Source: Trichodelitschia bisporula
Lineage: Eukaryota; Ascomycota; Dothideomycetes; Phaeotrichales; Phaeotrichaceae
Assembly (NCBI GenBank): GCA_010356995.1
Contig: ML996689.1
Span: 647,228 to 711,227 of the forward strand
Direction: 5' to 3'
Length of the DNA: 64,000 nt
The notes beneath the pieces were generated by a model, which was not told where the DNA came from, did not search any database, and saw nothing but the letters and a program-made list of their open reading frames with translations. Position numbers and translations under genes: made by a program. This document shows positions 32,859 through 43,852 of this stretch, piece after piece (the stretch's first letter is position 1; every line of letters starts with the position of its first letter).

Positions 32859-33629
32859 GTCTGGTGGAAGCGGTTTGACATTGTAGGAATTGCGGAGTCG
32901 GAATGAGTGCGCGCTGGGGTTTTTACTGGGGGGCGGTTGGTTTCGGTACATCGGTCTGGCTGGGCTATCTTGAAGAGCTGCGGCCTCAAAATCTGGTGCC
33001 TCTGTGATGGATAATGTTGGGACTTGTGCGTTGGATGGAATCCGTCTACTGCTTTGGCTTGGTTTGTTCCTCGGCCAGTCTTCCAATCTTCTTCACCGTT
33101 CTTGGAGGGATCTCCATGTACTTGGTGGGATCCGGGTTCATAATTTACACTTAGAATGTTTGGGTAACGAGGGCCGTCCGTTCTCGCGATCTCGCCCAGT
33201 AGCGCTTGCTGCGACGAGGCTGCCCAACTGAGCAATGGCTACCTAAAAAGAAGTTATGAGCTCTCTTTCCCCCAGATTTACGTGAGATGCCATCCACAAC
33301 TTTTCGAGTGGCCCGTGGTTGATAACACCTTTATCACGTGATATGGTACCTTATCGATAGAAGCGCGTGCAAGACGCCGTGGACGCGTCCGTAAACATCA
33401 GCGAGCGCTCAGTATTTTTGCCTCAGCAGCCAAGCAGCTACACTTTGGTCTCCCGCGCTCTTTTCGAACCGTTAAACTCCAACTCGGCATCTCTTGTTCA
33501 CCAGGCTTTCGAACGTTATTCTCGTCTGGATCCTGTACGGCCAGCCAACGCCTTGCGCCACAAGTCTCCTACAAGTGTACCCCGACCGCTGAGCATTCGT
33601 TTCCTTGGATCCTGAACCGAAACCACATT
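32859..33629. other. Intergenic spacer between Hsp70-like and CENP-Q genes
   Basis: About 770 nt with no supported coding region. It carries a perfect ten-base palindrome containing CACGTG at 33333..33342, about 290 nt before the CENP-Q start, listed separately. The rest probably comprises the 3' flank of the first gene and the promoter and leader of the second. Confidence 0.55.
33333..33342. promoter_or_regulatory. ATCACGTGAT palindrome (E-box/Cbf1-like site)
   Basis: A perfect ten-base palindrome with a CACGTG core, upstream of the CENP-Q gene. CACGTG is the site of bHLH factors such as Cbf1 and USF-type regulators. Function is inferred from the motif only. Confidence 0.45.
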
Positions 33630-34545
33630 ATGGCGCGCACAGCTCGCAGAAGTAGCGGACACCGGAACGCCTTGAACGATTCAACTCAAGGCCCCTCCAA
33701 TGCCACACCTAGCACCAGCAACCCGAGAAAGCGCAAGCCCGATGCTTTCAACCGTTCCGAACACGAGTCTGGCCAGGGCCCCCGCAAGCGTACTACTACC
33801 ATCGCCGAAATGGAGCAACGAACCCGATACGTCGACCAGGAGGTCATCGAGAAGGAGTGGAAGCCTTTACCAGAACCGATGCAAAATCAAGTCAAGGAGA
33901 TAATCACAGCGGCCAAGCGAGTCGCACTTGGAAGGACAAGCAACCTGCGGGCGAGAGCAGAGGCGGATGCTGTGCTGGAGCGCGTGGCCACGAAGCTAGC
34001 GAAGCGCGTGCCCCGCATGCCTTTCCCACTACAGGCACTGAAAGCCCCGGTAAAGGGGGGTTGGTTCGATGGGGATGGATCTGGAGCGCGAAACCGGGCC
34101 TTGGAAGCGGAATTGAGGACAATTACACATGCTGCTGAACTTCTCAAAGCGGAGATAGCGCGAGAGGAGGTTAGGCTGCGTGAAAGCCGCCAGGCGCTGG
34201 GGAGGCTGAAGAGCGAAGCAGTAGAGGAGACCAAAACTCTGGAACAGCGGGCGAATAATGTTTGTATTGCCGTTTCTTTTTCCGTATCAAGCTTGCTAAC
34301 CTTAACAGGTCCATCCCGTGTTGCAACGACTATCGGCCACCACAAACGCCTACGATGGGGCCGACTCTATCGGATTCACTCCCAGCGGCTTTCCAGACGA
34401 TCACCGATCCGAGGTCTCTGATCCCAGTTGGGAATCTTTGCTGTCGCACTTGAGAGAACACCTCAAGCGTGCCCAGGTCAATCGCCGGCCGATGGAAGGT
34501 AATGGGAATCCAACTAGGAACCCTATGAGGCTTCGAAATACGTAG
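33630..34545 (+). CDS. fta7: Kinetochore protein CENP-Q/Fta7 (COMA complex)
   Basis: Inner-kinetochore subunit of the CENP-A-associated network (Okp1 in yeast, Fta7 in fission yeast). Exons 33630..34259 and 34309..34545 give 288 residues. The N-terminal 70 residues are basic and disordered (NPRKRKPDAFNR). The conserved part opens with QRTRYVDQEVIEKEWKPLPEP and continues through long helices (ALEAELRTITHAAELLKAEIA) into the LEQRANNVHPVLQ motif, which is typical of the family and is joined precisely by the intron (donor GTTTGT, acceptor TTAACAG). Identification rests on this motif series. No catalytic activity is expected. Confidence 0.87.
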
Positions 34546-35269
34546 TGATCAAATATACCCAGCGTTCGGTTTGACCTGTCTCTGGGCACATGACTCCCAG
34601 TTGACGTTGCGGTCAAAATTCACCGATTGCTATTCTTATGCTTGCTTTTTTTGTCTGGGCCCAAATCGGACTTCTGTCGTACAGCCTATGTAAACAGCGC
34701 CTAGCTGCAGGGCGAGCAGACCGGAGATCTTCCTCAAGTTAACGCCTTGCAGGTGAGACCAGAAGGCGAACTACTACAGCAAAAAGAACAATCGGCCATG
34801 AGTATGGCGCAGCGCCGGAAGTGCCACCGGTAGAGAGCACTGGCGCACATGGTAATGCAAATTGCTGGTAAAGGCCATGGGACTGAATGCCATTTGGTTC
34901 GCTGGAACTTACGTAGGATATCCAGATCGTGCTGAGCTTGCGCCCAAGTCAGTGAGGCTGAATTTTCTGTTTCTGACTGCCTTCAACTGCGGTAAGCCCT
35001 GCCACCTCGGCCCGTCGGGACCCTTGCCCCTCCACCCATCGCCGCTTCAAGCAATCCCGCTGTCCGACAACTCTCCATCTTTGCGCCCAATTTCACGTCG
35101 CGTGGACCACAGACACCAGCCTGACAGCATCCCTATATCACCTCATACGCCTCGATAGCCCTCGTACGCCACTGTCGTCGCGGAAGACCACCTCCACACC
35201 CGACTGCGTAACAATACCCGCCTGGTACCCCCGGGAACACCCTGTGCATTCCATAAATACACGACTTTG
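34546..35269. other. Intergenic region and probable 5' leader of the AcuM-type gene
   Basis: About 720 nt without a supported gene. Long 5' leaders are common for carbon-regulatory transcription factors, and part of this is likely transcribed. No confident TATA box or repeat was seen. Confidence 0.5.
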
Positions 35270-37206
35270 ATGAAAGAGGTCGCACAACGTCCCGCCACCG
35301 AGGACTCTAATGGCGCAGCCTCGCAAAGCATGAGCTCTGACGGCACGGAAAAAGAGACCGATCCCAATAACGGACGGGCGCCGCAGCGGGCGGCGTCGTC
35401 TGGTACGGGTGAGAATGGAGTGGGGAAGGCGTCCAAGAAGCGGCGCAAGGTCAATCACGGTTCGTGGGCGCTTCCTCCCTCGTAGCAAGTACGCAAAGCC
35501 TTTTAAATGCATTCGCTGACGGGTGTCCGTGTGTGGAACAGCATGTATCTACTGCCGACGTTCGGTGAGTCCTCTTCCCCCCGCTTCCGTCCATTCAATG
35601 GCAGCTCCTTGCGCCCCGGCGCTCGATAATGACCATTTGCTGATTATGGACATTTATCGGTTGTAGCATATGACTTGCGATCTGGTGAGTGCTGCCAAAC
35701 ATGATGTAGGAGGCGGATCGAACAACCGGCTGAACCAGGGATTTGTTGAGTAGGAAAGACCTTGTACGCGATGCATTAAGCGGAACATCGGCCACATGTG
35801 CCATGACGAACCCCGGGAGCCAGCAAAGAAAGCAAAATCAGAGAGCGGAGCTGCGGCAGGGGAAGCCGATGGCCAACCGAAGCTTGATACCTCCGCACCT
35901 GAAGCTGTTCTCAACCCTTTAGATCCCAATAGGCAGGATGCAGGGCTCAACCTGACCCAAATGCCCCAAAATAGGGCTGCCAGCACAACTGCTCTGATCC
36001 AGCCTACGCCGGTTCCTGCGCCACACCATTCCGCAATGTCAACTAGCAGTATGTTGCCTGCTTTGGACGGTTATGACGCTAACAGTTCCGTTCAATAGTG
36101 CTGAGCTATCCGGGTTGGGGTGTGGACTCACAGAGCAACCTTGTACAGGATATGCACAACTTTCACCCATCATACATGTTCAACACCTCCGAAGTATCTA
36201 ACGAATACAACCTGCTCAACAGCTTCCTCAACAACAGCCTTCTGGAAAATGACGGCCTTTATCCGAGCGACGAGGTCAACAATCTCTTCACGGACCCGTC
36301 GTTGACCTCATCAATCCATCCAATGCAAAACAACAACCCTTCATTGCTGATGCCGAATCAGCAAGTGAACCAAATGCCTCCGCCCTCGCAGGCGGCTGCT
36401 GGGAATTCTATCTCGCGGCCCTCGAGTGCCTTCCCGATCGACAAGGCGCGGGAAGCCTACTATATGACGGCCGCAGATCCGGCAGGGTCGGAAGCACCCG
36501 AGGAGCGTTTGAAGAAGCTGCTCAAGGCGAAATATGACGCAGGCATGCTGAAGCCATTCAACTACGTCAAGGGCTACGCAAGGCTGAACACATATATGGA
36601 GACCCACTTGCATCCCTTTTTCCGGACCAAAATCATTCGTCAACTCGACCAATTCCGTCCCAAGTTTCGTGAGCGCATACAGTCCTTGACGGATATGCAG
36701 TTAGTGTACGTGGAGATGGCCTTTGAGAGGAAACTGATGGAGTACGATCGCGTCTTTGCAAGCATGGCGGTGCCCGCATGTTGCTGGCGGCGCACGGGAG
36801 AGATCTTCAGAGGCAATAAGGAGATGGCGGAGCTAATCCATGTCCCGATCGATCACTTGCGTGATGTGAGTCTCCTTTCTGCCTCTTCAGGATGCATTTT
36901 CTAACCGCAGAACGAAGGGTAAAATCGCGATCCACGAAATATTCGTTGAAAGCTCTCTTGTCAGCTACTGGGAGAATTTCGGCACCATCGCTTTCGACCA
37001 CACCCAAAAGGCGATCTTAACGGCTTGCACACTGAAGCCACGACAGCGGGAGTCTGAATCAAATGAGCCCATGCGTTGCTGTTTTTCATTTACCATTCGC
37101 CGTGATACCCACAATATGTGAGTGCAACCCGCTTTCTCCAAGCTCCGTCCTAACCGTGTCTAGTCCCACTCTGATCGTGGGAAATTTCCTTCCCATCTAT
37201 GATTGA
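35270..37206 (+). CDS. acuM: Zn2Cys6/PAS regulator of gluconeogenesis (AcuM/Rds2 type)
   Basis: Transcription factor that, in relatives, activates gluconeogenic genes on non-fermentable carbon. Exons 35270..35459, 35542..35564, 35667..35684, 35754..36048, 36099..36865, 36918..37117 and 37164..37206 give 511 residues. The zinc cluster has Cys65, 68, 75, 81, 84 and 93 and is spread over four exons, two of them micro-exons of 23 and 18 nt. KKRRKVNHACIYCRRS, CIKRNIGHMCHDEPREP and the C-terminal ending NIPTLIVGNFLPIYD fit this family. A PAS-like domain lies around 330-430 (YVEMAFERKLMEYDRVFASM; GEIFRGNKEMAELIHVP). The paralogue AcuK has, as I recall it, a different zinc-cluster spacing and wording, so AcuM is preferred. 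The acceptor before Gly-Lys-Ile-Ala must be CGAAG, since CGCAG leads to a stop. Confidence 0.87.
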
Positions 37207-37748
37207 GAAATAATGTACGACGGACCTGAATTGTACATACATATCGAGGTTTCGGGATTGGAATCATGCATTCTTTGAATACAGGTTCGTTCGGAGTAGC
37301 TTTACATGGGCATTTGCAGGAGATGGTGCCACATGCAGATACGAGCTCGCTTGTTGACGATGTTATGGCAGTGTGTTTCTAAACGCCAGATGATGACTTT
37401 GAACTGCTTATGGTGTACATATGACTTCACGTTGGGCAAAGAGACAGTCGTTTATCATCCCCTTGCCTACAAATCAGCAGCACCGTGCTCCAGCTGACCG
37501 TCAGGTGCCGACCCAGTGTATGCCTGTTGCTGAAGATGAAAGGACTGTAATACACAACCTGATGGCTTTGGCTCATAAAGCTTGTGGCATGGATCGACTA
37601 CATCTCTTCAATTGAGTTTCTAGGGTTGTTTGGTCGTGACCTATGAGCCGCTAGGCAGGTATCTTCCCGAGGCCCTTCGCGCCTTCTCTTTCCACCTAAC
37701 TTCACTCAACCTCACCACATCATCATCCTACTCGACAAGTTGGCTGCC
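37207..37748. other. Intergenic spacer before SPO22/ZIP4 homologue
   Basis: About 540 nt between two genes on the plus strand. Frames here (for example 37306..37615) are short and not protein-like. I see no clear regulatory element. Confidence 0.5.
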
Positions 37749-40700
37749 ATGGCTCATCGAATTTCTGCCAAAGCAGAGAATAATGAGAAGGCGAAAGCTT
37801 TAATTGGTGTGTAAGTTTGCTTTCCTCTAGCTGTCTTGACTGACCACAGCCTTGAAGACTTCGCCACCTCTCTCGTCTCGGCCCTGGAAGCATCGCTATT
37901 CCCACAAGCGCTCGCACCCAAGATCCGTAAAACTATTCTTACGATCCCCACCGGCAGACCTCTTCCACGTGTCCATGATCTTGACACAAAAGGGACTGCG
38001 CTATGGAATCTCTCCACCCGGCAGCAACGCTCCGTCACCTCCGACTCCTCTGCAGTCGAGAAGGAATGCATCTGCTTGATCAGAGTATTTGCGTTTTGCC
38101 TACTGGATTGTGCCGCACAAGGCCGAACCGGCGGTGGAAACCCTCCAGCCTTCGTCAGACTCCTAAGGGTGGGATCTAAGGCTGCGAAGGCGTGCATCGA
38201 ACAAGGAGATCTGGAAATGGCTGTTCGGGTGCTAGAACGGACGGCAAGCTGGAATGAGAAGCTGGAGGCACGATCTTCTGATCTCAGCCCGGAGGATGCA
38301 GCCGTGGTGACCGGCCTAAGGGGGAGGTATTGGATGCTGAGGACCGTGCTAGTAAGATCTTGCCAGTGTGCAACAGAATACCACTTAATCATGGATAGGC
38401 CTGGAAGCAGTCCAAGTTAGACGTCGCGGAGCATATGTTTCAGAAGGTGCTACCGCTCGTTTCCGCCGCTGATCCACTTCTGGCCGAGGAGATTGCGGAT
38501 ATCGCCTATGAAGTAGGAAAGGACCTCATCTCGAAAAAGAATTTCCCTGCCGCAGTGTCATGGCTGGAGAAATCGTACGATCTATTGGCGGAGCAAGAAC
38601 CTGGGCGCTTGAGTGACAATGCGATGGAACTGGGCATGAGTGTTATGCAACAACTGGGTACATCTGCTGCTAGTTCCATTCCGGAGCTACTGACTTGCTC
38701 CTAGTCAAGGCCTTGATCTCGATGAAGACTCCGGAGGCCCTAGCAAAGGCCGGAGATACCGCGAATCGACTGGATGCAGTATGGGAGCCCACACATGCTT
38801 TCGATACATGTTGCTCACTCAGTAACTACCTGTATAGGTCTATCCGGAAAAGCTCGTTGCAGCATTGGTGAAGTTAGAAGTTCTCTCCGCTGATGCCTCC
38901 CCTGACCCGGCAGTCTACTCTGATGGCATGTTCGTCCCTTCTTCGTTGCACGAACACTTCAACTCTAATTCTATTTTCCAGTGCTTCAGAGGATCTTTCG
39001 GATAATATCGCTCACCGAAACGAACTTCAAGATGTGCAGTATCTTTTGAAATACGTTGCTCAGTCATGGCTAACCATGAAAGGCTAATGCATCGTCTCCA
39101 TCAGTTGAGAAAACTCAGGTGCTTTCCTTTCAGAAAATGTGCGACCATCAGCTGAATCTCGCAGCCCAGAACACGCCTGCAAAGCATTGAACTCCCTCCT
39201 CTCGCTCCGCTTGTATGACAATGGCGAAGACGGGCTGATTGAACGTGCTGCAATGATGCGTATCTGGATCGGCACGAGCATTACCACAAGTGCAGATGAT
39301 GTTCAGGCTTTGTCCGAGGCTTTAGACGACATACACTCCAACACCAGTCGTCCGTTCTCAATTGCAGCGGCACATGCGGCACAGACGGTAGCTAGACATC
39401 TGTCATCTCCTCTATGCCGGTGATTGACGAAACCAGTTGATTTGGAAGCAAATTGAATCTTCCTTTTCACAGAAGCAGTTTGACTTGGCTAAACAGTTGT
39501 GTGAACTGGCCCTCCACCCCCTCTTTGTCAAGTCGGGTGGGATGAATCAGGCAAAAGTTTCACGGTACGCAACCGCTCTACTCTTCATGATTTCTAGAAC
39601 TCATTGCACCCAGCAAAATCATTCTATGCGACTTAGAGAAGCACGACTTTACTTCAGCTCGAGAGATATTCTTTGGACTGTCCGAAACCCAGCGGAATGC
39701 GCCAGAATCGCGGTATCTGATGTACAAGGTAGCAATGCGGACGAACGACCCAGAGCTAGGTAAGCCGCCGGATTGATACCCGAAAAAGCATAGTAATTGT
39801 GGATAGCCGCGGACTGCCTAAATGTCATTTGCAGAGCCCCAGACACAGTCAAGAAACCAACACTCCTCTACGCTTGCGTCCTAGATGCACAACAGGTTGG
39901 AAACAAATGGGAGACGGCCCGGGTCCTGGAGAAGGTCCTAGACCGGTACGACGCTGCCGTACCAGCAGGAGTGAGCCTGCCCGCACTACTAAGGTATGAG
40001 CGCTCCTATCTCAAGATGCGGTTTGAGCTCATGCATTAAGGTGTATGGTGAGGTTGTGGCAGTCCGAGATGTCGCCTAAGAGCGCACTCGATGGCGATGC
40101 CATTGAGAGTCTTTCTCGAGTCTTTGAAAGGGGTTTGTACCATGAATCGCATTGGAACGCAACTCTAATTGATCCAGCATCGAAGAGGATAAAGATGGAC
40201 CGCCTCCAGAAGCCTCAAGATGGTACCGGAGATTTCGACGCCCAAGAGCTCAAGTGGTTTTGTGTCAGCAACTATAATATCATTCTCGATTGGTGCGCTA
40301 CCATAGACCCGGTCCATCTGGCCCGCCTCTGTGAGTCTTGTCTCGAGGTGAGTGAAGGTTAAAATACGTGGCTTGTGTTCGCTTGCTGACCAGAATCGAA
40401 GCTTATGGTGACAGCTCTTGAGGGAGAAACTTCACCCGAAGATCTTGACGCCTTGCGCGTGCGTCAGATATACTGCGAATTTCTTGCCACGTGTGCCTAT
40501 ACCGTCCGGGCTAGGGCCGAGGATGTTGTCGAAACATCTGTAAGCTCGTTCTTCCAAACAGAGGCTTGTGCTTATTTGATGTGCAGTTCGAATACTACAA
40601 CCAAGTTCACCAGCACTCACAGAGAGCGCGAAAATCGATACTCGAGTACCTAAGCCCTGCAGCCGTATCTGGGACTAAGGCTAGCTCACTCAAGTCAAAG

Positions 40701-41473
40701 CATTTCGAGTTGGTCAAGTATGAGCTTGAGGCTTTGTTGCGTCTCTCGAAATGGGATGAGATGGACGATTTGTTCAACGTACGTCCAGGACTGGCAGGAA
40801 GATTCCAGGAATGATTAATGGTTGCAGGCATGCTGGACGTATGCCGATTCATCGCAATGGGAGACAATGGCGGACTTGGCCCTGGTCGTAAACGAAGAGA
40901 TGGTCAAGGTTAAAGCTGGGCCTTCATACCAATCCAGTGAGTACATGCGTTTAGCATCTCAGGCTGTACTGATGGTCTCATTTAGAGGTCTTGACATTCA
41001 TCCAGGTATGTTCCTAACGTCCTAGGAGCCCCGGATTAGTACTGACAGCCGTGAAGAAAATCATCAACAAGACGTGGAAGACCACTTCCGACCTGGTTGC
41101 TCTGTCTCGTTGGATGCGCTGCCTCTTCCAGATGGCTCTCTCCTTCGATGAGAAGATTTCCCTATGCTGCATTGACCAGGCCATCAGGATTGCGGAAAAG
41201 CACAAGGATGTATATGATCCATGAGTTCATTGCCCTGTCTTAACTGACATACGGTACCAGGCTTCGTCCCCGTATCCGACTGATGAGCTCGAATGGCTTG
41301 CCACGACTTCGTTTAACCGTGCCATCGACTGCTATTGCGCAGGCGACGATGCGAGTTGTAGGCAGTGGGCAGAAAAGGCGCTCACGCTTGCGGGATCGGC
41401 TCCGGCCGAGATAAGTTTGCAGAAGGAACTGCGCGAGAGGTATTTGAAGCTGAGGTGGGATGATCGAGGGTAG
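37749..41473 (+). CDS. spo22: Meiosis protein SPO22/ZIP4 homologue, 18 exons
   Basis: TPR-rich scaffold of the synaptonemal-complex initiation machinery. Exons: 37749..37810, 37850..38351, 38399..38657, 38705..38778, 38838..38925, 38982..39033, 39083..39118, 39165..39387, 39437..39564, 39614..39759, 39807..39993, 40041..40347, 40402..40539, 40587..40778, 40828..40936, 40986..41005, 41057..41209 and 41261..41473, in total 962 residues. Family markers are VRVLERTASWNEKL, AEEIADIAYEVGKDL, the TETNFKMLMHRLHQLRKLSPE region, and ECICLIRVFAFCLLDCA. The TETNFK to SPEHACKAL stretch is rebuilt from three small exons and matches relatives only if so spliced. One intron requires a GC donor (38926) and four use AAG acceptors. 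All phases close, which strongly supports the model, though some junctions are best guesses. Confidence 0.86.
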
Positions 41474-41931
41474 CATATGAATGTGAAGAGATACGAAGTT
41501 ATTACCGTACTACCGTATACTGTATATGGCATGTTGTCAGACTGCCTGCTTACTTACTTGATAAAGCCTGGCAGCCTGCAGAGAGGAGTGAGGTTGTCAG
41601 CCACATGACGTTCAAGGGTTCGAGGCTGGAGAGGTCCGTGCTAGAGCGTATGGGCGCAGCATCCGCTACTCCACCACGGGCCGCTACTGCTCCACCACCA
41701 AACATTAACGCGCCGTGTTTTGTGCGCGGCCCGACGGCTTTATCAAAGTTCTCTTTCGCATCGAAATTAGCAGAGCATTCATCTCTTTATCCATACTTTA
41801 TCATCCACAACTTCTGCCCTCTCGATCCCGCTGGAGAGCTTTGCCGCCGATTCGCGCAACCTTCCCCGCTTCACGCCACTATCCGCTCGCACCGAGGCCC
41901 CCACTTCCTTCATCTTTTTCCGGCCTCCACC
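41474..41931. other. Spacer and 5' leader before the Gag1-like gene
   Basis: About 460 nt. The Gag1-like frame stays open back to 41605, but the residues there are not conserved-looking, so I regard this as leader sequence. Confidence 0.5.
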
Positions 41932-42924
41932 ATGGCAATGGAAAAGGCTACCCAAGGCGCCGCGCGCGAGATAAACCGCAAGCTGTTGCAGACCATCCGG
42001 TCAGACTGGGAGTTCCCCAACGTCGAGAACAGCACCACACCGGCGGGCGGGGAGGCAATTGCTTACCGCGAGCGGTACTACGGCACCACGGACGAATCCG
42101 GCGAGGAAGACGCCCAAGGTGGAACGACGACACAGCAGCAGCGGCCGCCGAGTGATGCGTACAAGTTCGATTCGCCGGACAGCGTTGCGGGGGCCATTCA
42201 GGATACACTGCAGCAGCGCAAGACTCGGAAGAGGAAGCGGCTGGAGGCAGAGCTGGAGGTCAATGAAGGCCTCCGTTTCTTCCAGATGCGGCGTAATGCT
42301 TGGACTCGGGCCGTCCCTAGGGCCTCCGTCCAGCCTACTGGTTCTGCTACGGGCGCATCGACAGGCTCCAGTCCTACATCTTTCACTTCTACCAACGTTT
42401 CCTCCACGGGTACCTCGAATATCGACCCTGCTACTGCTTCGAACCTCCCCCACTCTCAGAGCAGTCCCTTCTCTTATCCTACTCAGCCCGAACTCCTCAC
42501 CGACGTCCTCGTTCCCGTCGCTCCACCCTTGATATCGCCCGCAAGTCCTGTCCGCGTAACTCTGTCAAGTCGCTCGCACTCAGAACTCTACGCGCGAGTG
42601 GTCCGCGATAGCCGTACCCCCGCCGTTCCCATAAACCTGGCGGACATGACGCGGGCTATGGTCCAGGGCTGGAAGGACGAGGGCAACTGGCCTCCTAAGA
42701 ACAGCGCTCCAGAGCCGTCGATAGCCTCGCGGGCAAGCAGGCTGACGCAGGCCCTGGGGACGCAAGACGAGGCTGGTGCTGGGCATGGGCTGTTTGCTAA
42801 TCATCGGCATCTGCGGCAGGGTGTTGAAGGTGTGAAGAGGGTGTTCCGGTTAAGTGGGGGGGCTTCGTCGAGTTCGGCGACGGCGGCGCGGCATCAGGAG
42901 CCTTCGCAGTCGCAAGGCTTGTAA
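41932..42924 (+). CDS. Gag1-like clamp domain protein (DUF4050 family)
   Basis: 330 residues in one exon. The start at 41932 has a strong CCACCATGG context; an ATG at 41605 would add 109 residues without conserved features. The conserved fungal pattern includes IRSDWEFPN, a DAYKFDSPDSV segment, RKRKRLEAELEVNEGLRFF followed by RRNAWTRA, and near the end NLADMTRAMVQGWKDEGNWPP. These match the Gag1-like clamp family; fission yeast Gag1 anchors Greatwall kinase in nutrient signalling. Between the blocks lies Ser/Thr-rich disordered sequence. No enzyme motifs or membrane segments are visible. Function by analogy would be a scaffold for kinase signalling, which is an inference. Confidence 0.82.
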   Translation: MAMEKATQGAAREINRKLLQTIRSDWEFPNVENSTTPAGGEAIAYRERYYGTTDESGEEDAQGGTTTQQQRPPSDAYKFDSPDSVAGAIQDTLQQRKTRKRKRLEAELEVNEGLRFFQMRRNAWTRAVPRASVQPTGSATGASTGSSPTSFTSTNVSSTGTSNIDPATASNLPHSQSSPFSYPTQPELLTDVLVPVAPPLISPASPVRVTLSSRSHSELYARVVRDSRTPAVPINLADMTRAMVQGWKDEGNWPPKNSAPEPSIASRASRLTQALGTQDEAGAGHGLFANHRHLRQGVEGVKRVFRLSGGASSSSATAARHQEPSQSQGL

Positions 42925-43852
42925 ATTTGGGGCGGTATCAGGTGCCTTTGGTTCCGGTTGCCGGAGAGGCGTAATGAGGTCACGAAATGTGAGACCATCT
43001 CGGCGTTCATTAATGCTTTATTCTGTTTCCATGTGGACTCTTACTGACACCTTTGGAGGCATGAAATTGTAGAGCACTTGTCCATACCCTTAATCTAGTG
43101 AATTGTATGAGTACATGGACCTCACTGAGATATCTACGACCGCATACTGTGTGGATGTTCGAGATTGTTGGGTGGCAAAGTGCTGCCTGAGAGATTCTTT
43201 GGACTAGGTCCGCCCCAAATTATAGACGCGGGAGAATACGAAATAGAAATCTAGCTGCTCAACTAGACCATCCTGTCGTTAGGGATCGGATACGGTTTGC
43301 CACACTGATATGCATGTGGCAACCTGCCCCCTTGATGCAGACCTGGAAGGAGCATGTCACTCTTAGGAAGAAACATGATGTAATGTGCGCATAACAGAAG
43401 TAAGGAGCAATAGGAGGATACCTGGCGTCATCGTGTATTTATTCTTGGGAGTCTCTTCCTCACTTCCTCTCTTCGTCGTTACTTCAACCTTCAGTTTTAT
43501 TGTTGCCTTCGCACTTAATGAGCCCTGTGCTCCCATCAGCACTCCGCTTTACTCAAAGCCATACACGAACGACCATAGTTCAACAAGCCAGCCAGGTGCT
43601 TTATACGTCATGGCAATTACATGCTCCATTTTCCAACGTCAAGGCATCCACACTTTTCCCACACATGAAAAACGCACTGTACAGAATCAACACCCGCAAC
43701 ACCAATGCATCTTCATCGCCACTCACATCACACCAGAACCAAAAGCCAAAACACCTCGCAGCGCCCTCTCCGATGCCCAACTCCAACGACCGCAAACATC
43801 ATGAGTTTAGCCGTAAGCCCTCCCTCCTCAATGCAACGCCAACCCCGGCGGA
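42925..43852. other. 3' flanks between convergent Gag1-like and Zn2Cys6 genes
   Basis: About 930 nt, long for a convergent spacer. Frames such as 43385..43804 are rich in His, Thr and Pro without recognisable motifs and I do not call them. No repeat or RNA gene was seen. Confidence 0.5.

Noticed and set aside
41605-41931. N-terminal extension of the Gag1-like frame to an ATG at 41605
   Set aside because: The added residues show no conserved pattern, and the ATG at 41932 has a far better start context and precedes the conserved block.
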